64,000 nt of DNA from Bacteroidota bacterium (GCA_021820065.1 JAKAEE010000005.1:20781-84780); one strand, 5' to 3'; positions 37,658 to 47,711 are shown, counted from the first letter of the stretch. A program made the numbers and translations. The notes: generated by a model not told the origin, from the letters alone.

Positions 37658-37736
37658 AAATTCCTTCTAAAAACTGATTTAACATAGTAAAAATTAAGAT
37701 ATTTTACCCAAAGGTATTAGCAAAAATTCATTATCA

Positions 37737-37759
37737 GCGAAAATTCGCTTGCAACTTTG
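37737..37759. promoter_or_regulatory. candidate operator between the regulator and the beta-oxidation operon
   Basis: GCGAA AA TTCGC (37737-37748) is a 5-bp inverted repeat, followed at 37751-37759 by GCAACTTTG, which recalls part of the RamB-type motif AAACTTTGCAAA. It lies 55-80 bases before the ligase start in the only gap shared by the two divergent units. Weak evidence. Confidence 0.25.
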
Positions 37760-37814
37760 ACGTTGCCTTGTTATTTTCATTTCAGAAACACCAATCACAA
37801 ACGAGGGAAAGGAT

Positions 37815-39617
37815 TTGAATTTACCAAAGCTTGATCAGAACAGGTTGATTGACCTTATACCGTATCAGCTTAAACATTACCCACAAGCCGAGTGCCTTTC
37901 AGATAAGGTTACCGGTCAGTGGAGACATTACAGTACTGCAGAAGTTCAAACAACTATCGACAAAGTTAGTTTAGGTTTACTCAAGTTTGGAATTAAACTG
38001 GGCGATAAGGTCGCGATCATTTCCAAGAATAGAGTTGAATGGAATTTTGTTGATCTTGGAATTCTTCAAATGGGCGGTGTTGTGGTGCCGCTTTATCCCA
38101 ACATTAGCGAAGACGACTACTCGTTTATTTTTGATGACTCGGCGATCAGAATTGTATTTGTGGAAGATCTGGAATTATACAAGAAGGTCAGAAATGTCAG
38201 CAAGAAAATAAAAACGAGAGTTGAAGCGATTTATACTTTTAATCAGATTGAAAAAATTCCTCACTGGTCGGAGATAACAAATCTTGCCGATGAATCTCTA
38301 AGACCGAAGCTTGAAGAAATTAAGAAAGGAATTACCGAAAAAAATCTTGCAACAATAATTTATACCTCAGGCACAACGGGCAGACAAAAAGGAGTGATGC
38401 TGACTCATCTAAATATAATGAGCAACGTTAACTCTCTCAATCGAGCGATGCCTATTCACACGTTCAAACAAACAATTAGTTTTCTCCCGCTTTGTCACAT
38501 TTTTGAAAGAACGGCAGTTTACTTTTATATGAGCTTCGGTTCTTCGGTTCATTATCCGCAAAGTTTAGAAACACTTGGTGAAAACATTAAAGAGGTAAAA
38601 CCAAATTTCTTTATAACCGTCCCGCGCCTACTGGAAAAAGTATTTGAAAAAATAATGGCTGAAGGATACAAACTTAATATTGTTAAGAAAGCAATATTCG
38701 GTTGGGCTGTTAATCTTGCCAATCATTACGATCATCAGGGAAGAAATAATTGGTTTTACAATTTCAGATTATTCTTCGCCAGAAAAATTGTATTCGTAAA
38801 ATGGGTTGCGGGACTTGGCGGTGAAATAAAAGGCATCGTGAGCGGTTCTGCCGCCTTGCAGCCGCGGTTAGCAAGAATTTTTACCGGTGCCGGAATTCCG
38901 ATTGTTGAAGGATACGGACTAACTGAAACATCGCCGGTTTTAACGTGCAACCGTTTTGAAAAGAACAAAAATTATTTCGGTACGGTAGGTCTGCCGATTC
39001 CCGATGTATCAATAAAAATTTCTGAGCAAGGCGAGATTTTGGCAAAAGGTCCGAATGTAATGTCAAGCTATTACCAGAATGAAGAAGCAACAAGAGTTGC
39101 AATAGACGAAGAAGGATGGTTCCATACCGGCGATACGGGTGAAATTATTGGCGATGGCTTTCTAAAGGTTACCGGACGGCTAAAAGAAATTTTCAAAACC
39201 AGCGGAGGAAAATTTATTGCGCCGGCGCCGATCGAAAACAAAATGAAAGAATCATTTTTCATTGAACACATTATGGTAATCGGCGAGAATAGAAAATTTG
39301 CCGCGGCAATAATTCAACCTCACTTTGATTTCATCCGGAAATGGAGTAGAGGAAAAAATATGGAGCTTACGCTTCGAGGAGAGATTGTCAATTCGCAAGA
39401 AGTGAAAGACCGAATCTGGAAAGACGTTCAAAAGAAAAACAAACGTTTCGGTCATATCGAACAAATAAAAAAAATTGCAATTGTGTCTGATCTCTGGAGC
39501 GTGGAAACCGGAGAACTAACGCCGACTTTAAAGGTAAAACGAAAAGTTCTGACCGAAAAATACAAGGACTTGATTGAAAAAATTTATGACGAATCAACGA
39601 CGAGCAACGTTTTATAG
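37815..39617 (+). CDS. long-chain fatty-acid--CoA ligase (AMP-forming)
   Basis: A 600-residue adenylate-forming enzyme that activates fatty acids to acyl-CoA. The P-loop-like TIIYTSGTTGRQKGVML, the YGLTETSPVL motif, GWFHTGDTGEI and the LKEIFKTSGGKFIAP hinge are in family order. It starts at TTG 37815, supported by GAGGGAAAGGA just upstream; no ATG lies near. First gene of the beta-oxidation operon, 51 bases before the FadB-like gene. Sequence style is of the large FadD/FACL group used by Bacteroidota. Confidence 0.93.
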   Translation: MNLPKLDQNRLIDLIPYQLKHYPQAECLSDKVTGQWRHYSTAEVQTTIDKVSLGLLKFGIKLGDKVAIISKNRVEWNFVDLGILQMGGVVVPLYPNISEDDYSFIFDDSAIRIVFVEDLELYKKVRNVSKKIKTRVEAIYTFNQIEKIPHWSEITNLADESLRPKLEEIKKGITEKNLATIIYTSGTTGRQKGVMLTHLNIMSNVNSLNRAMPIHTFKQTISFLPLCHIFERTAVYFYMSFGSSVHYPQSLETLGENIKEVKPNFFITVPRLLEKVFEKIMAEGYKLNIVKKAIFGWAVNLANHYDHQGRNNWFYNFRLFFARKIVFVKWVAGLGGEIKGIVSGSAALQPRLARIFTGAGIPIVEGYGLTETSPVLTCNRFEKNKNYFGTVGLPIPDVSIKISEQGEILAKGPNVMSSYYQNEEATRVAIDEEGWFHTGDTGEIIGDGFLKVTGRLKEIFKTSGGKFIAPAPIENKMKESFFIEHIMVIGENRKFAAAIIQPHFDFIRKWSRGKNMELTLRGEIVNSQEVKDRIWKDVQKKNKRFGHIEQIKKIAIVSDLWSVETGELTPTLKVKRKVLTEKYKDLIEKIYDESTTSNVL

Positions 39618-39668
39618 AATTGTTAAACAAATATTTCATAACTAATCAAATAATATTCGAGACTTAAT

Positions 39669-42074
39669 ATGAACAGAAGAATCAAAAATGTAGCGGTACT
39701 CGGATCCGGCGTAATGGGCTCCCGCATCGCGTGCCATTTTGCCAATATCGGATGCTCGGTTTTCCTGCTGGATATTGTACCCGACAAACTGACCGACGAC
39801 GAGAGCAAGAAAGGATTAACGCTTGATAAGCCTGAAGTGCGGAACAGAATTGCAAATTCAAATCTGCAAAACGTAATCAAGGCAAGTCCGGAGCCGCTTT
39901 ATCATGCATCGTTTGCATCGCGCATTAAATGCGGAAATTTCGATGACAACATGGAATGGATTAAAAATTGTGATTGGGTGATTGAAGCAGTTGTTGAAAA
40001 TCTGGATATCAAAAAGAAAGTGTTTGAACGAGTTGAAAAATTCAGAACGCCGGGGACTTTGATAACAACAAACACTTCCGGAATACCGATCAACTCGATG
40101 CTCGATGAAAGAAGCGAAGATTTTCAAAATCATTTTTGCGGCGTTCACTTCTTCAATCCGCCGAGGTATTTACCTCTGATGGAAATTATTCCAACGCCAA
40201 AAACCCAAAAAGAAATTGTTGAATTCTTGATGGAGTATGGCGATCTGTATTTGGGTAAGACACCGGTACTTTGCAAAGATACTCCGGCTTTCATTGCAAA
40301 CCGCATCGGCGTTTTCAGTATTATGGCGGTTTTCAAATTGATGAAAGAAATGGGATTGAAAATTTCCGAAATCGATACTCTTACCGGACCGATCACTGGC
40401 AAACCGAAATCCGCAACGTTTAGAACTGCTGATGTTGTTGGTATTGACACTCTGGTGAAAGTTGCGAGCAATGTTTACAAAGATTGTCCGAAGGATGAAG
40501 AGAGAGAAATTTTCCAAATCCCGGATTACGTTGACAAACTTGTAAAGAACAATTGGCTTGGCGATAAAACCGGGCAGGGGTTCTACAAGAAAGTTAAAAC
40601 TGCCGAAGGAAAGAAAGAAATTCACGAATTGAACATTGATACTTTTGAGTATGCACCATCGGCGAAAACAAAATTCGCATCGGTAACGGCAGCAAAACAA
40701 GTTGACAACTTGAAAGAAAGAGTCAAACAGTTAACTCTTTCGAAAGACAAAGCTGGAGAGTTTCTAAAAAAACTTTCATTCATGATTTTCAAATACTCAT
40801 CCAACCGCGTTCCAGAAATAGCCGATGAGATTTATAAAATTGATGACGCGCTCCGCGCCGGATTTGGCTGGGAGTTGGGTCCATTCGAAAACTGGGATGC
40901 GCTTGGACTTGAAAAATCGGTTCATGCGATGGAAGAAGCAAATCTTAAACCGGCACAATGGGTTTACGATATGCTTGCCAAAGGGTTCACATCGTTCTAC
41001 AAAATTCAAGACGGCGTTATACAATATTACGATACCTCTTCGGGTTCATATAAAAAAATTCCGGGAAGAGAAGCATTCATTATTCTTGATAACTGCCGCG
41101 CTAATCAGCCGGTCTGGAAAAATGTCGGCGCAACGCTTCATGATATCGGTGACGGAGTTTTAAATCTGGAATTCCAAACAAAGATGAACACGATCGGCTC
41201 TGAAATATTGGAAGCGATAAACAAATCAATCGAGATTGCCGAGAAAGATTTTAAAGGATTAGTGATTGGAAACGACGGTGCGAATTATTCCGCCGGCGCA
41301 AATTTGGCGATGATGTTCATGCTTGCAACCGAACAAGAGTACGACGAAATAGATATGGCAGTGCGAACGTTCCAGAATTCAACTATGAGATGCCGATACT
41401 CGAGCATTCCGGTTGTTGCAGCGCCTCATGGGTTAACATTGGGCGGCGGATGCGAAGTTTGTCTTCATGCAGATAAAGTTGTTGCCGGAGCGGAAACATA
41501 CATCGGACTGGTGGAAGTTGGCGTTGGAATTATTCCAGCAGGCGGCGGATCGAAAGAAATGACAATGAGAGCTGCAGACAAATTAGTAGAAGGCGCGCTT
41601 GATTTCCCTGAACTTCAAAATAATTTTCTTGCCATTGCCCAAGCGAAAGTTGCAACAAGCGCATACAAAGCTTTCGAACTTGGAATTTTCAAGAACGGGC
41701 GTGACACGTACGTGCTTAACCAGAGCCGAGTTATCGCCGAGGCGAAAAAAGCTGTAATCGAATTATCGAATCATGGTTACACAAAACCGACGATGAGAGA
41801 AGACATTCGAGTTCTCGGCAGATCGGGACTTTCAACGTTGCTGCTTGGCGCGTTTTCATTCTTCAATGCAAAATATATTAGCGAACACGACAGAAAGATT
41901 GCGGAGAAACTTGCATACGTTATGTGCGGCGGCGATCTCACGGCGCCAACATTGGTTTCGGAACAATATCTTCTCGATCTCGAGCGCGAGGCATTCTTGA
42001 GCTTGATCGGCGAGAAGAAAACGATGGAAAGAATTCAAAGCATTTTAACAACAGGTAAACCGTTAAGAAATTAA
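39669..42074 (+). CDS. fadN: 3-hydroxyacyl-CoA dehydrogenase / enoyl-CoA hydratase (FadB/FadN type)
   Basis: An 801-residue bifunctional beta-oxidation enzyme with the dehydrogenase first. The NAD site is VLGSGVMGSRIACHFANIG at the N-terminus, HFFNPPRYLPLMEI belongs to the active-site region, and a second dehydrogenase C-terminal part follows. The crotonase domain (about 505-700) has the oxyanion region SAGANLAMM and keeps both hydratase glutamates (LGGGCEV and GLVEVGVGIIPAGGG). Order and length match Bacillus FadN rather than E. coli FadB, where the hydratase comes first. It lies 42 bases before the thiolase gene. Confidence 0.92.
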   Translation: MNRRIKNVAVLGSGVMGSRIACHFANIGCSVFLLDIVPDKLTDDESKKGLTLDKPEVRNRIANSNLQNVIKASPEPLYHASFASRIKCGNFDDNMEWIKNCDWVIEAVVENLDIKKKVFERVEKFRTPGTLITTNTSGIPINSMLDERSEDFQNHFCGVHFFNPPRYLPLMEIIPTPKTQKEIVEFLMEYGDLYLGKTPVLCKDTPAFIANRIGVFSIMAVFKLMKEMGLKISEIDTLTGPITGKPKSATFRTADVVGIDTLVKVASNVYKDCPKDEEREIFQIPDYVDKLVKNNWLGDKTGQGFYKKVKTAEGKKEIHELNIDTFEYAPSAKTKFASVTAAKQVDNLKERVKQLTLSKDKAGEFLKKLSFMIFKYSSNRVPEIADEIYKIDDALRAGFGWELGPFENWDALGLEKSVHAMEEANLKPAQWVYDMLAKGFTSFYKIQDGVIQYYDTSSGSYKKIPGREAFIILDNCRANQPVWKNVGATLHDIGDGVLNLEFQTKMNTIGSEILEAINKSIEIAEKDFKGLVIGNDGANYSAGANLAMMFMLATEQEYDEIDMAVRTFQNSTMRCRYSSIPVVAAPHGLTLGGGCEVCLHADKVVAGAETYIGLVEVGVGIIPAGGGSKEMTMRAADKLVEGALDFPELQNNFLAIAQAKVATSAYKAFELGIFKNGRDTYVLNQSRVIAEAKKAVIELSNHGYTKPTMREDIRVLGRSGLSTLLLGAFSFFNAKYISEHDRKIAEKLAYVMCGGDLTAPTLVSEQYLLDLEREAFLSLIGEKKTMERIQSILTTGKPLRN

Positions 42075-42115
42075 TTAATCAACTAGAAAATAATTCAAAC
42101 AATAAAAGAAAAATT

Positions 42116-43291
42116 ATGAAAGATGCGTACATAGTAGCTGGATACAGATCCGCCGTTGGTAAGGCCAAAAGAGGTGGATTCAAAAATTATCGTCCCGATG
42201 ATTTGGCGGCAGATGTAATTAAATATTTGATGAGCAAGGTTCCGCAGCTTGACCCAATGCGCGTTGACGATGTAATTGTTGGCAACGCTGTGCCGGAAGC
42301 CGAGCAAGGTTTGCAAATCGGCAGAATGATTTCTTTGTTGAGTTTGCCTATGCGCGTTCCGGGAATGACCGTGAACCGTTACTGCGCTTCCGGTGCCGAA
42401 GCAATCTCAATTGCGTTTTCGAAAATCAGATCGGGATACGCCGACTGCATTGTCGCGGGCGGAACGGAATCAATGTCGCTAGTACCAACAACCGGCTGGA
42501 AGCTTGCACCGAATTACAACATCGCAAAAAATAATCCCGATTATTATTTGGGTATGGGATTAACCGCCGAAGAAGTCGCGCGCGATTACAAAATCTCCCG
42601 TCAAGATCAGGACAAGTTCTCGTACAATTCTCACATGAAAGCAATCAACGCAATCCAACAAGGATTCTTCAAAGATGAAATTGTTCCGGTTGAAGTTGAA
42701 GATGTTTTCATTGAAAAAGGAAAAAAGAAATCGAAGAAGTATATTGTTGATGTTGACGAAGGTCCGAGAGCGGATACAACGCTCGAAGCTCTTGCAAAAC
42801 TGAAACCGGCATTTGCCGCTGGTGGAACAGTTACCGCGGGCAATGCATCACAAGTTTCTGACGGCGCTGCGTTTGTTCTTGTCATGTCCGGCGAAATGGT
42901 TAAAGAACTAAATTTGAAACCGATTGCCGTTTTGAAAGCTTACACGCTTGAAGGAGTTGAACCGAGAATTATGGGTATTGGTCCAGTTGCCGCAATTCCA
43001 AAAGTTCTAAAGCAAGCCGGAATGAAATTGAACGACATTGACCTGATCGAACTTAACGAAGCATTTGCAGCGCAATCGCTGGCTGTAATTCGCGAAACCG
43101 GTTTGGATACATCAAAAGTAAATGTGAACGGTGGCGCAATTGCGTTGGGTCATCCTCTCGGCTGCACCGGTGCAAAATTAACCGTTCAAGTTCTATATGA
43201 ACTGCATAGAAGAAAAAAGAAATACGGAATGGTAACGGCTTGTGTTGGCGGCGGACAAGGTGTCGCGGCGATTTATGAACTGCTTAACTAG
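42116..43291 (+). CDS. fadA: acetyl-CoA acyltransferase (3-ketoacyl-CoA thiolase)
   Basis: A 391-residue thiolase. The nucleophile is Cys90 in VNRYCASGAEAI, the His is in GGAIALGHPLGCTGAK and the second Cys is in TACVGGGQG near the C-terminus. It cleaves 3-ketoacyl-CoA to acetyl-CoA and a shortened acyl-CoA, completing the cycle with the FadN-type protein encoded upstream. A biosynthetic acetoacetyl-CoA thiolase is excluded mainly by operon context. Confidence 0.95.
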   Translation: MKDAYIVAGYRSAVGKAKRGGFKNYRPDDLAADVIKYLMSKVPQLDPMRVDDVIVGNAVPEAEQGLQIGRMISLLSLPMRVPGMTVNRYCASGAEAISIAFSKIRSGYADCIVAGGTESMSLVPTTGWKLAPNYNIAKNNPDYYLGMGLTAEEVARDYKISRQDQDKFSYNSHMKAINAIQQGFFKDEIVPVEVEDVFIEKGKKKSKKYIVDVDEGPRADTTLEALAKLKPAFAAGGTVTAGNASQVSDGAAFVLVMSGEMVKELNLKPIAVLKAYTLEGVEPRIMGIGPVAAIPKVLKQAGMKLNDIDLIELNEAFAAQSLAVIRETGLDTSKVNVNGGAIALGHPLGCTGAKLTVQVLYELHRRKKKYGMVTACVGGGQGVAAIYELLN

Positions 43292-43326
43292 TAACTAATA
43301 ATTTCAAAAATAAAAAAGTGAACAAC

Positions 43327-45117
43327 ATGGCAACTGAAACAATCACAAAGGTTCTTAAGGGCGGTGAGTTTTTGATAAAGGAAACCGACCCGGAAGCGGT
43401 TTTCATACCGGAAGAATTATCCGAAGAACAAAAAATGATGACCGATTCAGCAAAAGAATTTGTCGAAAAAGAAATTTGGCCGAATCTCGATGCAATCGAC
43501 AAACAGAAAGAAGGATTAACAGTTGGTCTTCTTGAGAAAGCAGGCGAGATCGGTCTTCTCGGTGCTGCAATTCCGGAAGAGTATGGCGGACTCGGCGAAA
43601 ATTTCAACACAAATACAGCGCTCGCGATGGAACTTGGCGCGAGTCACTCATGGGGAGTTTCGTTTGCGGCACATACCGGAATCGGAACGCTTCCCATTCT
43701 ATATTATGGTACGGAAGAGCAGAAGAAAAAATATTTGCCAAAACTTGCCAGCGGAGAATTGAAATCGGCTTACTGTTTAACCGAACCTACTTCCGGTTCA
43801 GACGCGCTCTCTGCAAAAACAACTGCCGTACTTTCCGCCGATAAAAAATATTATACTCTGAACGGACAGAAAATGTGGATCACAAACGGCGGCTTTGCGG
43901 ACATTCTGATTACGTTTGCACAAGTTGATGGTGATAAGTTTACGTGCTTCATCATCGACGCTAACTCGGAAGGATTCAACCGCGGCGAAGAAGAAAACAA
44001 ATTGGGCATTAAAGGTTCATCCACCCGCGCGTTGTTCTTGGATAACGTAAAAGTTCCGGTAGAAAATGTTCTCGGTGAAATTGGAAAAGGTCATTACATA
44101 GCGTTCAACATTTTGAATGTGGGCAGATTCAAACTTTGCGCAATGACAACCGGCAGCGCAAAAAAAGTCGCATCGACTGATATCGAATATGCCAACACGA
44201 GAAAACAATTCGGCGTTCCTATCTCGTCGTTCGGCGCAATCAAACATAAAATGGCGGAACAGGCGACAAGAATTTTCGTTTCGGAATCGGCAACATTCCG
44301 CGTTAGCGATCTGATCAACAAAAAAATAAAAGAGCTTACGGCAAACGGCGAGAAGTATGAAGAAGCCGCATTGAAAGCTGCTGAAGAATATGCAATCGAG
44401 TGCGCGATGCTGAAAGTTTACGGCTCGGAAATGCTGGATTACGTAGTTGACGAAGCCGTTCAGATTCATGGCGGCTACGGCTACTCGGAAGAATATCCCG
44501 CTGCAAGAGCTTACCGCGATTCGAGAATCAACAGAATATTTGAGGGCACGAATGAGATCAATCGTTTGCTCACGGTTGACATGCTCGTTAAACGTTCAAT
44601 GAAAGGTCGGCTTGATTTGATGGGACCGGCACTCGCGGTTCAAAAAGAACTGATGTCTGTACCGGAATTCGGCGGTGCCCCGGAAGGATTACTCGCTGCT
44701 GAAAACAAAGCAATCCAAAATGCGAAGAAAGCGATCCTAATTATTGCCGGTGCGGCAATTCAGAAACTGATGATGAAGCTGAAAGATGAACAGGAAATTA
44801 TTATGAACGTTACCGACATGATGATAGAAGTTTTCGCGTGCGAGTCGGCTTATTTGAGAACGATGAAACTTTCAAAAATGAAGAGCGAACAAGAACTTCA
44901 GCCGTACGTTGATATGACGAAAATATATATCAGCGACGCAATTGAACAAGTTGGTCTCTACGGCAAGCACGCTATTTCTGCTTTTGCTGAAGGCGACGAA
45001 TTGAAAATGCTTTTGCTCGGATTGAAACGATTCGTAAAATACGATCCGGTTAACACGGTAAAATTAAGAAGAAGCATTGCAGATAAACTGATTGAAGAAA
45101 ACAAATATTGTTTTTGA
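43327..45117 (+). CDS. acyl-CoA dehydrogenase (very-long-chain type, with C-terminal extension)
   Basis: A 596-residue FAD enzyme from ATG 43327 (the track adds an upstream GTG). It carries out the first step of the cycle. FAD-binding motifs CLTEPTSGSDA and MWITNGGFAD, IHGGYGYSEEYPAARAYRDSRI and the catalytic-region RIFEGTNEINR (base Glu) are present. It is about 200 residues longer than short/medium-chain enzymes; the extra C-terminal helical domain is characteristic of the VLCAD/ACAD9 group, suggesting long-chain substrates. Confidence 0.95.
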   Translation: MATETITKVLKGGEFLIKETDPEAVFIPEELSEEQKMMTDSAKEFVEKEIWPNLDAIDKQKEGLTVGLLEKAGEIGLLGAAIPEEYGGLGENFNTNTALAMELGASHSWGVSFAAHTGIGTLPILYYGTEEQKKKYLPKLASGELKSAYCLTEPTSGSDALSAKTTAVLSADKKYYTLNGQKMWITNGGFADILITFAQVDGDKFTCFIIDANSEGFNRGEEENKLGIKGSSTRALFLDNVKVPVENVLGEIGKGHYIAFNILNVGRFKLCAMTTGSAKKVASTDIEYANTRKQFGVPISSFGAIKHKMAEQATRIFVSESATFRVSDLINKKIKELTANGEKYEEAALKAAEEYAIECAMLKVYGSEMLDYVVDEAVQIHGGYGYSEEYPAARAYRDSRINRIFEGTNEINRLLTVDMLVKRSMKGRLDLMGPALAVQKELMSVPEFGGAPEGLLAAENKAIQNAKKAILIIAGAAIQKLMMKLKDEQEIIMNVTDMMIEVFACESAYLRTMKLSKMKSEQELQPYVDMTKIYISDAIEQVGLYGKHAISAFAEGDELKMLLLGLKRFVKYDPVNTVKLRRSIADKLIEENKYCF

Positions 45118-45184
45118 TTTTATCTGAGTGCAATTAATTCTTAGGAGAGATATTTTAGCGCATCAATAAGGCGAAAGAAATTTT

Positions 45185-46072
45185 ATGAGCGAACCGACAT
45201 ACGTAAAACCTATGCTGAAAGAAGATGCCTTGAAAGGAAAAGTTATTGTTGTAACCGGAGGCGGCACCGGATTAGGAAAATCCATGAGCAAATATTTTCT
45301 TGAGCTCGGTGCCGGCATCGTAATTACCAGCCGCAAGTTCGACGTCTTGAAAAAAACAGCGGATGAATTAGCCGAGCAGACAAAAGGAAATGTTCTGCCC
45401 GTCCAATGCGACGTTTCGGATTACGCACAAGTCGAAAACATGCTTAGTGAAGCGGTTGAGAAATTTGGCAAGGTGGATGTTCTTGTTAACAACGCCGCCG
45501 GAAATTTTATCAGTCCAACCGAACGTCTTTCCAATCGTGCGTTTGATATTATCATTAACATAGTTTTGAAAGGAACATATAACTGTACTCTAGCGTTCGG
45601 CAAACATTGGATAGAAAAAAAACAATCCGCTTCTGTTCTTAATATTGTTACAACTTACGCATGGACCGGCTCGGCGTACGTTGTCCCTTCTGCATGTGCG
45701 AAAGCCGGGGTTTTATCTCTCACACGTTCGCTTGCAGTTGAATGGGCGAAGTATAGAATTCGTTCCAACGCAATTGCGCCCGGACCTTTTCCAACAAAAG
45801 GCGCTTGGGACAGACTTTTGCCCGGCGACATGAAAGACAAATTCGATTTGGCGAAAAAGATTCCGCTTAAACGAGTAGGTGAGCATCAAGAACTTGCAAA
45901 CCTTGCCGCATATTTGGTTTCAGATTTTTCTTCCTACATCAACGGCGAAGTAATAACTATAGACGGCGGCGAGTGGCTGCAAGGCGCCGGTCAATTCAAT
46001 TTGCTTGAAGCCGTGCCGAAAGAAATGTGGGATCAAATAGAATTGATGGTGAGGAAAGCTAAATCCGAATAA
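45185..46072 (+). CDS. 2,4-dienoyl-CoA reductase-like short-chain dehydrogenase
   Basis: A 295-residue SDR. The cofactor motif is VVTGGGTGLGKSMS, followed by SRKFDVLKKTADEL. The active-site segment SAYVVPSACAKAGVLSLTRSLAVEWAKY closely follows the mitochondrial DECR1 pattern (VVPSASAKAGV), where the usual YxxxK tyrosine position is not Tyr; APGPFPTKGAWDRL also fits. Such enzymes remove double bonds from unsaturated fatty acids so that beta-oxidation can go on. It is the last gene of the operon, 67 bases after the acyl-CoA dehydrogenase gene, with TTAGGAGAG in between. Confidence 0.9.
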   Translation: MSEPTYVKPMLKEDALKGKVIVVTGGGTGLGKSMSKYFLELGAGIVITSRKFDVLKKTADELAEQTKGNVLPVQCDVSDYAQVENMLSEAVEKFGKVDVLVNNAAGNFISPTERLSNRAFDIIINIVLKGTYNCTLAFGKHWIEKKQSASVLNIVTTYAWTGSAYVVPSACAKAGVLSLTRSLAVEWAKYRIRSNAIAPGPFPTKGAWDRLLPGDMKDKFDLAKKIPLKRVGEHQELANLAAYLVSDFSSYINGEVITIDGGEWLQGAGQFNLLEAVPKEMWDQIELMVRKAKSE

Positions 46073-46455
46073 CAAAAGACGGCCTCAAAAGTCTCTTTTA
46101 TGATTGCATTTATTTTGTGATACAGTAGTGTAAAAATTTTGGGTGTACGAATTTTATCTTGATAGAAATGTCCTTTGGAATTACATTGGTGCAGGAAATT
46201 GATGATTATTTTGTGTGCCAAGTGAAATGAAATACGAAAATGAAATTAGTTTGATGAATCGTAATTGGTTTTACAATTAATGTGAGTTAATTATTCCTTA
46301 ACCGGGGGAAAGTTGATACCCTTTTTCAGTTGCTTCTTTATTTTTTCTGCAGATGAAATTAATCTCTCCAGCCCGGAATTTTTAAATAAATATTTTGTTG
46401 GGTTTATATAATGTTGCATAGAATTCTAAGTAAAAATTAATTTGAAGGAATTACT
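46073..46455. other. intergenic region after the beta-oxidation operon, with a possible small minus-strand ORF
   Basis: The first 40 bases contain AAAAGAC...GTCTCTTTT, at best an imperfect terminator. On the minus strand an ATG at 46419 opens a 42-codon frame to TAA at 46291 (MQHYINPTKYLFKNSGLERL..., then SSAEKIKKQLKKG and FPPVKE). It looks protein-like, but no ribosome site is seen and it may be the remnant of a lost gene. Nothing else is evident. Confidence 0.3.
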
Positions 46456-47044
46456 ATGAAAATCAAAAAAATAGTTGGGATAATTTTTGTGATAATAATA
46501 TCACTAAACACATGTTCGGTATGTCAGCAAACTTTGCTACAGAAATCAATCCATACTACATTAGAAAATTATGATGCTACGGACACCAATAAAATTAGGC
46601 ATTTATATTTGCAAGCTAGCATAGGCATATTTGAATACTTTAGTGTTGGTGTAGGTTATCAAGTAAGTCCAAATTTTTACAATTTCCTTAAAGCATTCTA
46701 ACACTTGGGTCTCAGGTCAAGGAGGTAATCGTTTTTTGCCACCTTCTGGAAGTGGGTTAGGTATAGATATAAAATATTTCACGGATTTATGGATTTTTAA
46801 CAACCTCTCCTTCGGCTACATTTATTATTTGTACGTTCCTAGTCTCTATGATGAAAAATATGGAATAAAGCCAAAGGGAAATTATTACGAGATTGTTTTA
46901 GGTAATGAACGTATTAAAAACGACATGAAAGGAAAACTGCAAATTTTTTGGTCAATAGGTATAGGCAAAAGTTTTAATAAAAACTATGATAAAACACTGA
47001 TTATACTATCAATCAAAATTGGAATTTCACATAACTTATTTTAG
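46456..47044 (+). pseudogene. small secreted beta-rich protein, broken by a frameshift
   Basis: Two ORFs of the track (46456-46701 and 46736-47044) appear to be one gene. The first has a signal peptide (VGIIFVIIISLNTCSVCQ) and runs to LQASIGIFEYFSVGVGYQVSPNFYNFLKAF then stops. In the +1 frame, from about 46691 onward, the sequence stays open (KHSNTWVSGQGGNRFLPPSGSG) and joins the second ORF, which ends with a strand-like IKIGISHNLF. A one-base change near 46690-46700 would restore about 195 residues. The whole resembles a small outer-membrane barrel; no family recognised. It may be a true pseudogene or a base-call error. Confidence 0.6.
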
Positions 47045-47052
47045 GAGAGTTT

Positions 47053-47124
47053 ATGAAACGGCTATTATTAATTATGTTATTTTTAACAAATTTTATTTTG
47101 GTGCATAAACAACATTTACAATGA
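47053..47124 (+). other. orphan signal-peptide ORF (23 codons)
   Basis: ATG 47053, preceded by TTAGGAGAG, reads MKRLLLIMLFLTNFILVHKQHLQ and stops at TGA. It has a very good ribosome site and a signal-peptide-like start but no mature part. It lies just after the frameshifted gene and 10 bases before the next gene, and is probably the front end of a lost gene; a real micro-peptide cannot be excluded. Confidence 0.35.
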
Positions 47125-47134
47125 TGGAGACAGA

Positions 47135-47701
47135 ATGAGGTTTAGAGTTAAAATATTGTTCATGTTTTTTTATTTGTTTTTGATATTTATGACGGAAGTA
47201 TGTTCGCAAAATGAAGCAGACAGTATAAATAATACAACCACTTATTATTTATTTACTGGATTAGGATACAAATACCACTTTACAAAAGTTAATACTTATA
47301 GTTACGACACTTATGAAGTGTACAAAAATCAGTATGCTTTCAGTTTGGGTATTACAGCTGATTTTGGGGGCGGACAAAAACACTTTATTGGTTTAGAGAT
47401 TATTGGATTCCCATATGTTTATGGAGATCATTCAATGAGTCCTCAATATTTTTCATTAATAACGTCTCTATTCTACAAAAGGAATATTCATATTTTAAAT
47501 AACATTGCTGTATTTCCTGCTGCAGGGCTCACTTTTTTTAGTAATGATCCGACTCATATTTTAACCATGTATGTGGATATGGGTATCAGTTATAATCTTG
47601 GGAATTATGACCTGTTTATAAAGAATAGTTTCAGAATATCACCTCGTATGGTCACAAATACACCATGGTATTTAATTATCGGTTGTTCCACAAAACTTTA
47701 A
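47135..47701 (+). CDS. small secreted protein, probable outer-membrane barrel
   Basis: A 188-residue protein with a signal peptide (VKILFMFFYLFLIFMTEVCSQ) and a body of short alternating strands (YYLFTGLGYKYHFTK, YAFSLGITADFGGG, HFIGLEIIGFPYVYG) ending in PWYLIIGCSTKL, which suggests an eight-strand barrel. No family recognised. It shares length class and style with the frameshifted gene upstream, so the two may be distant paralogues. AT-rich by eye compared with the flanking operons. Confidence 0.55.
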   Translation: MRFRVKILFMFFYLFLIFMTEVCSQNEADSINNTTTYYLFTGLGYKYHFTKVNTYSYDTYEVYKNQYAFSLGITADFGGGQKHFIGLEIIGFPYVYGDHSMSPQYFSLITSLFYKRNIHILNNIAVFPAAGLTFFSNDPTHILTMYVDMGISYNLGNYDLFIKNSFRISPRMVTNTPWYLIIGCSTKL

Positions 47702-47711
47702 TGAGGCAATT

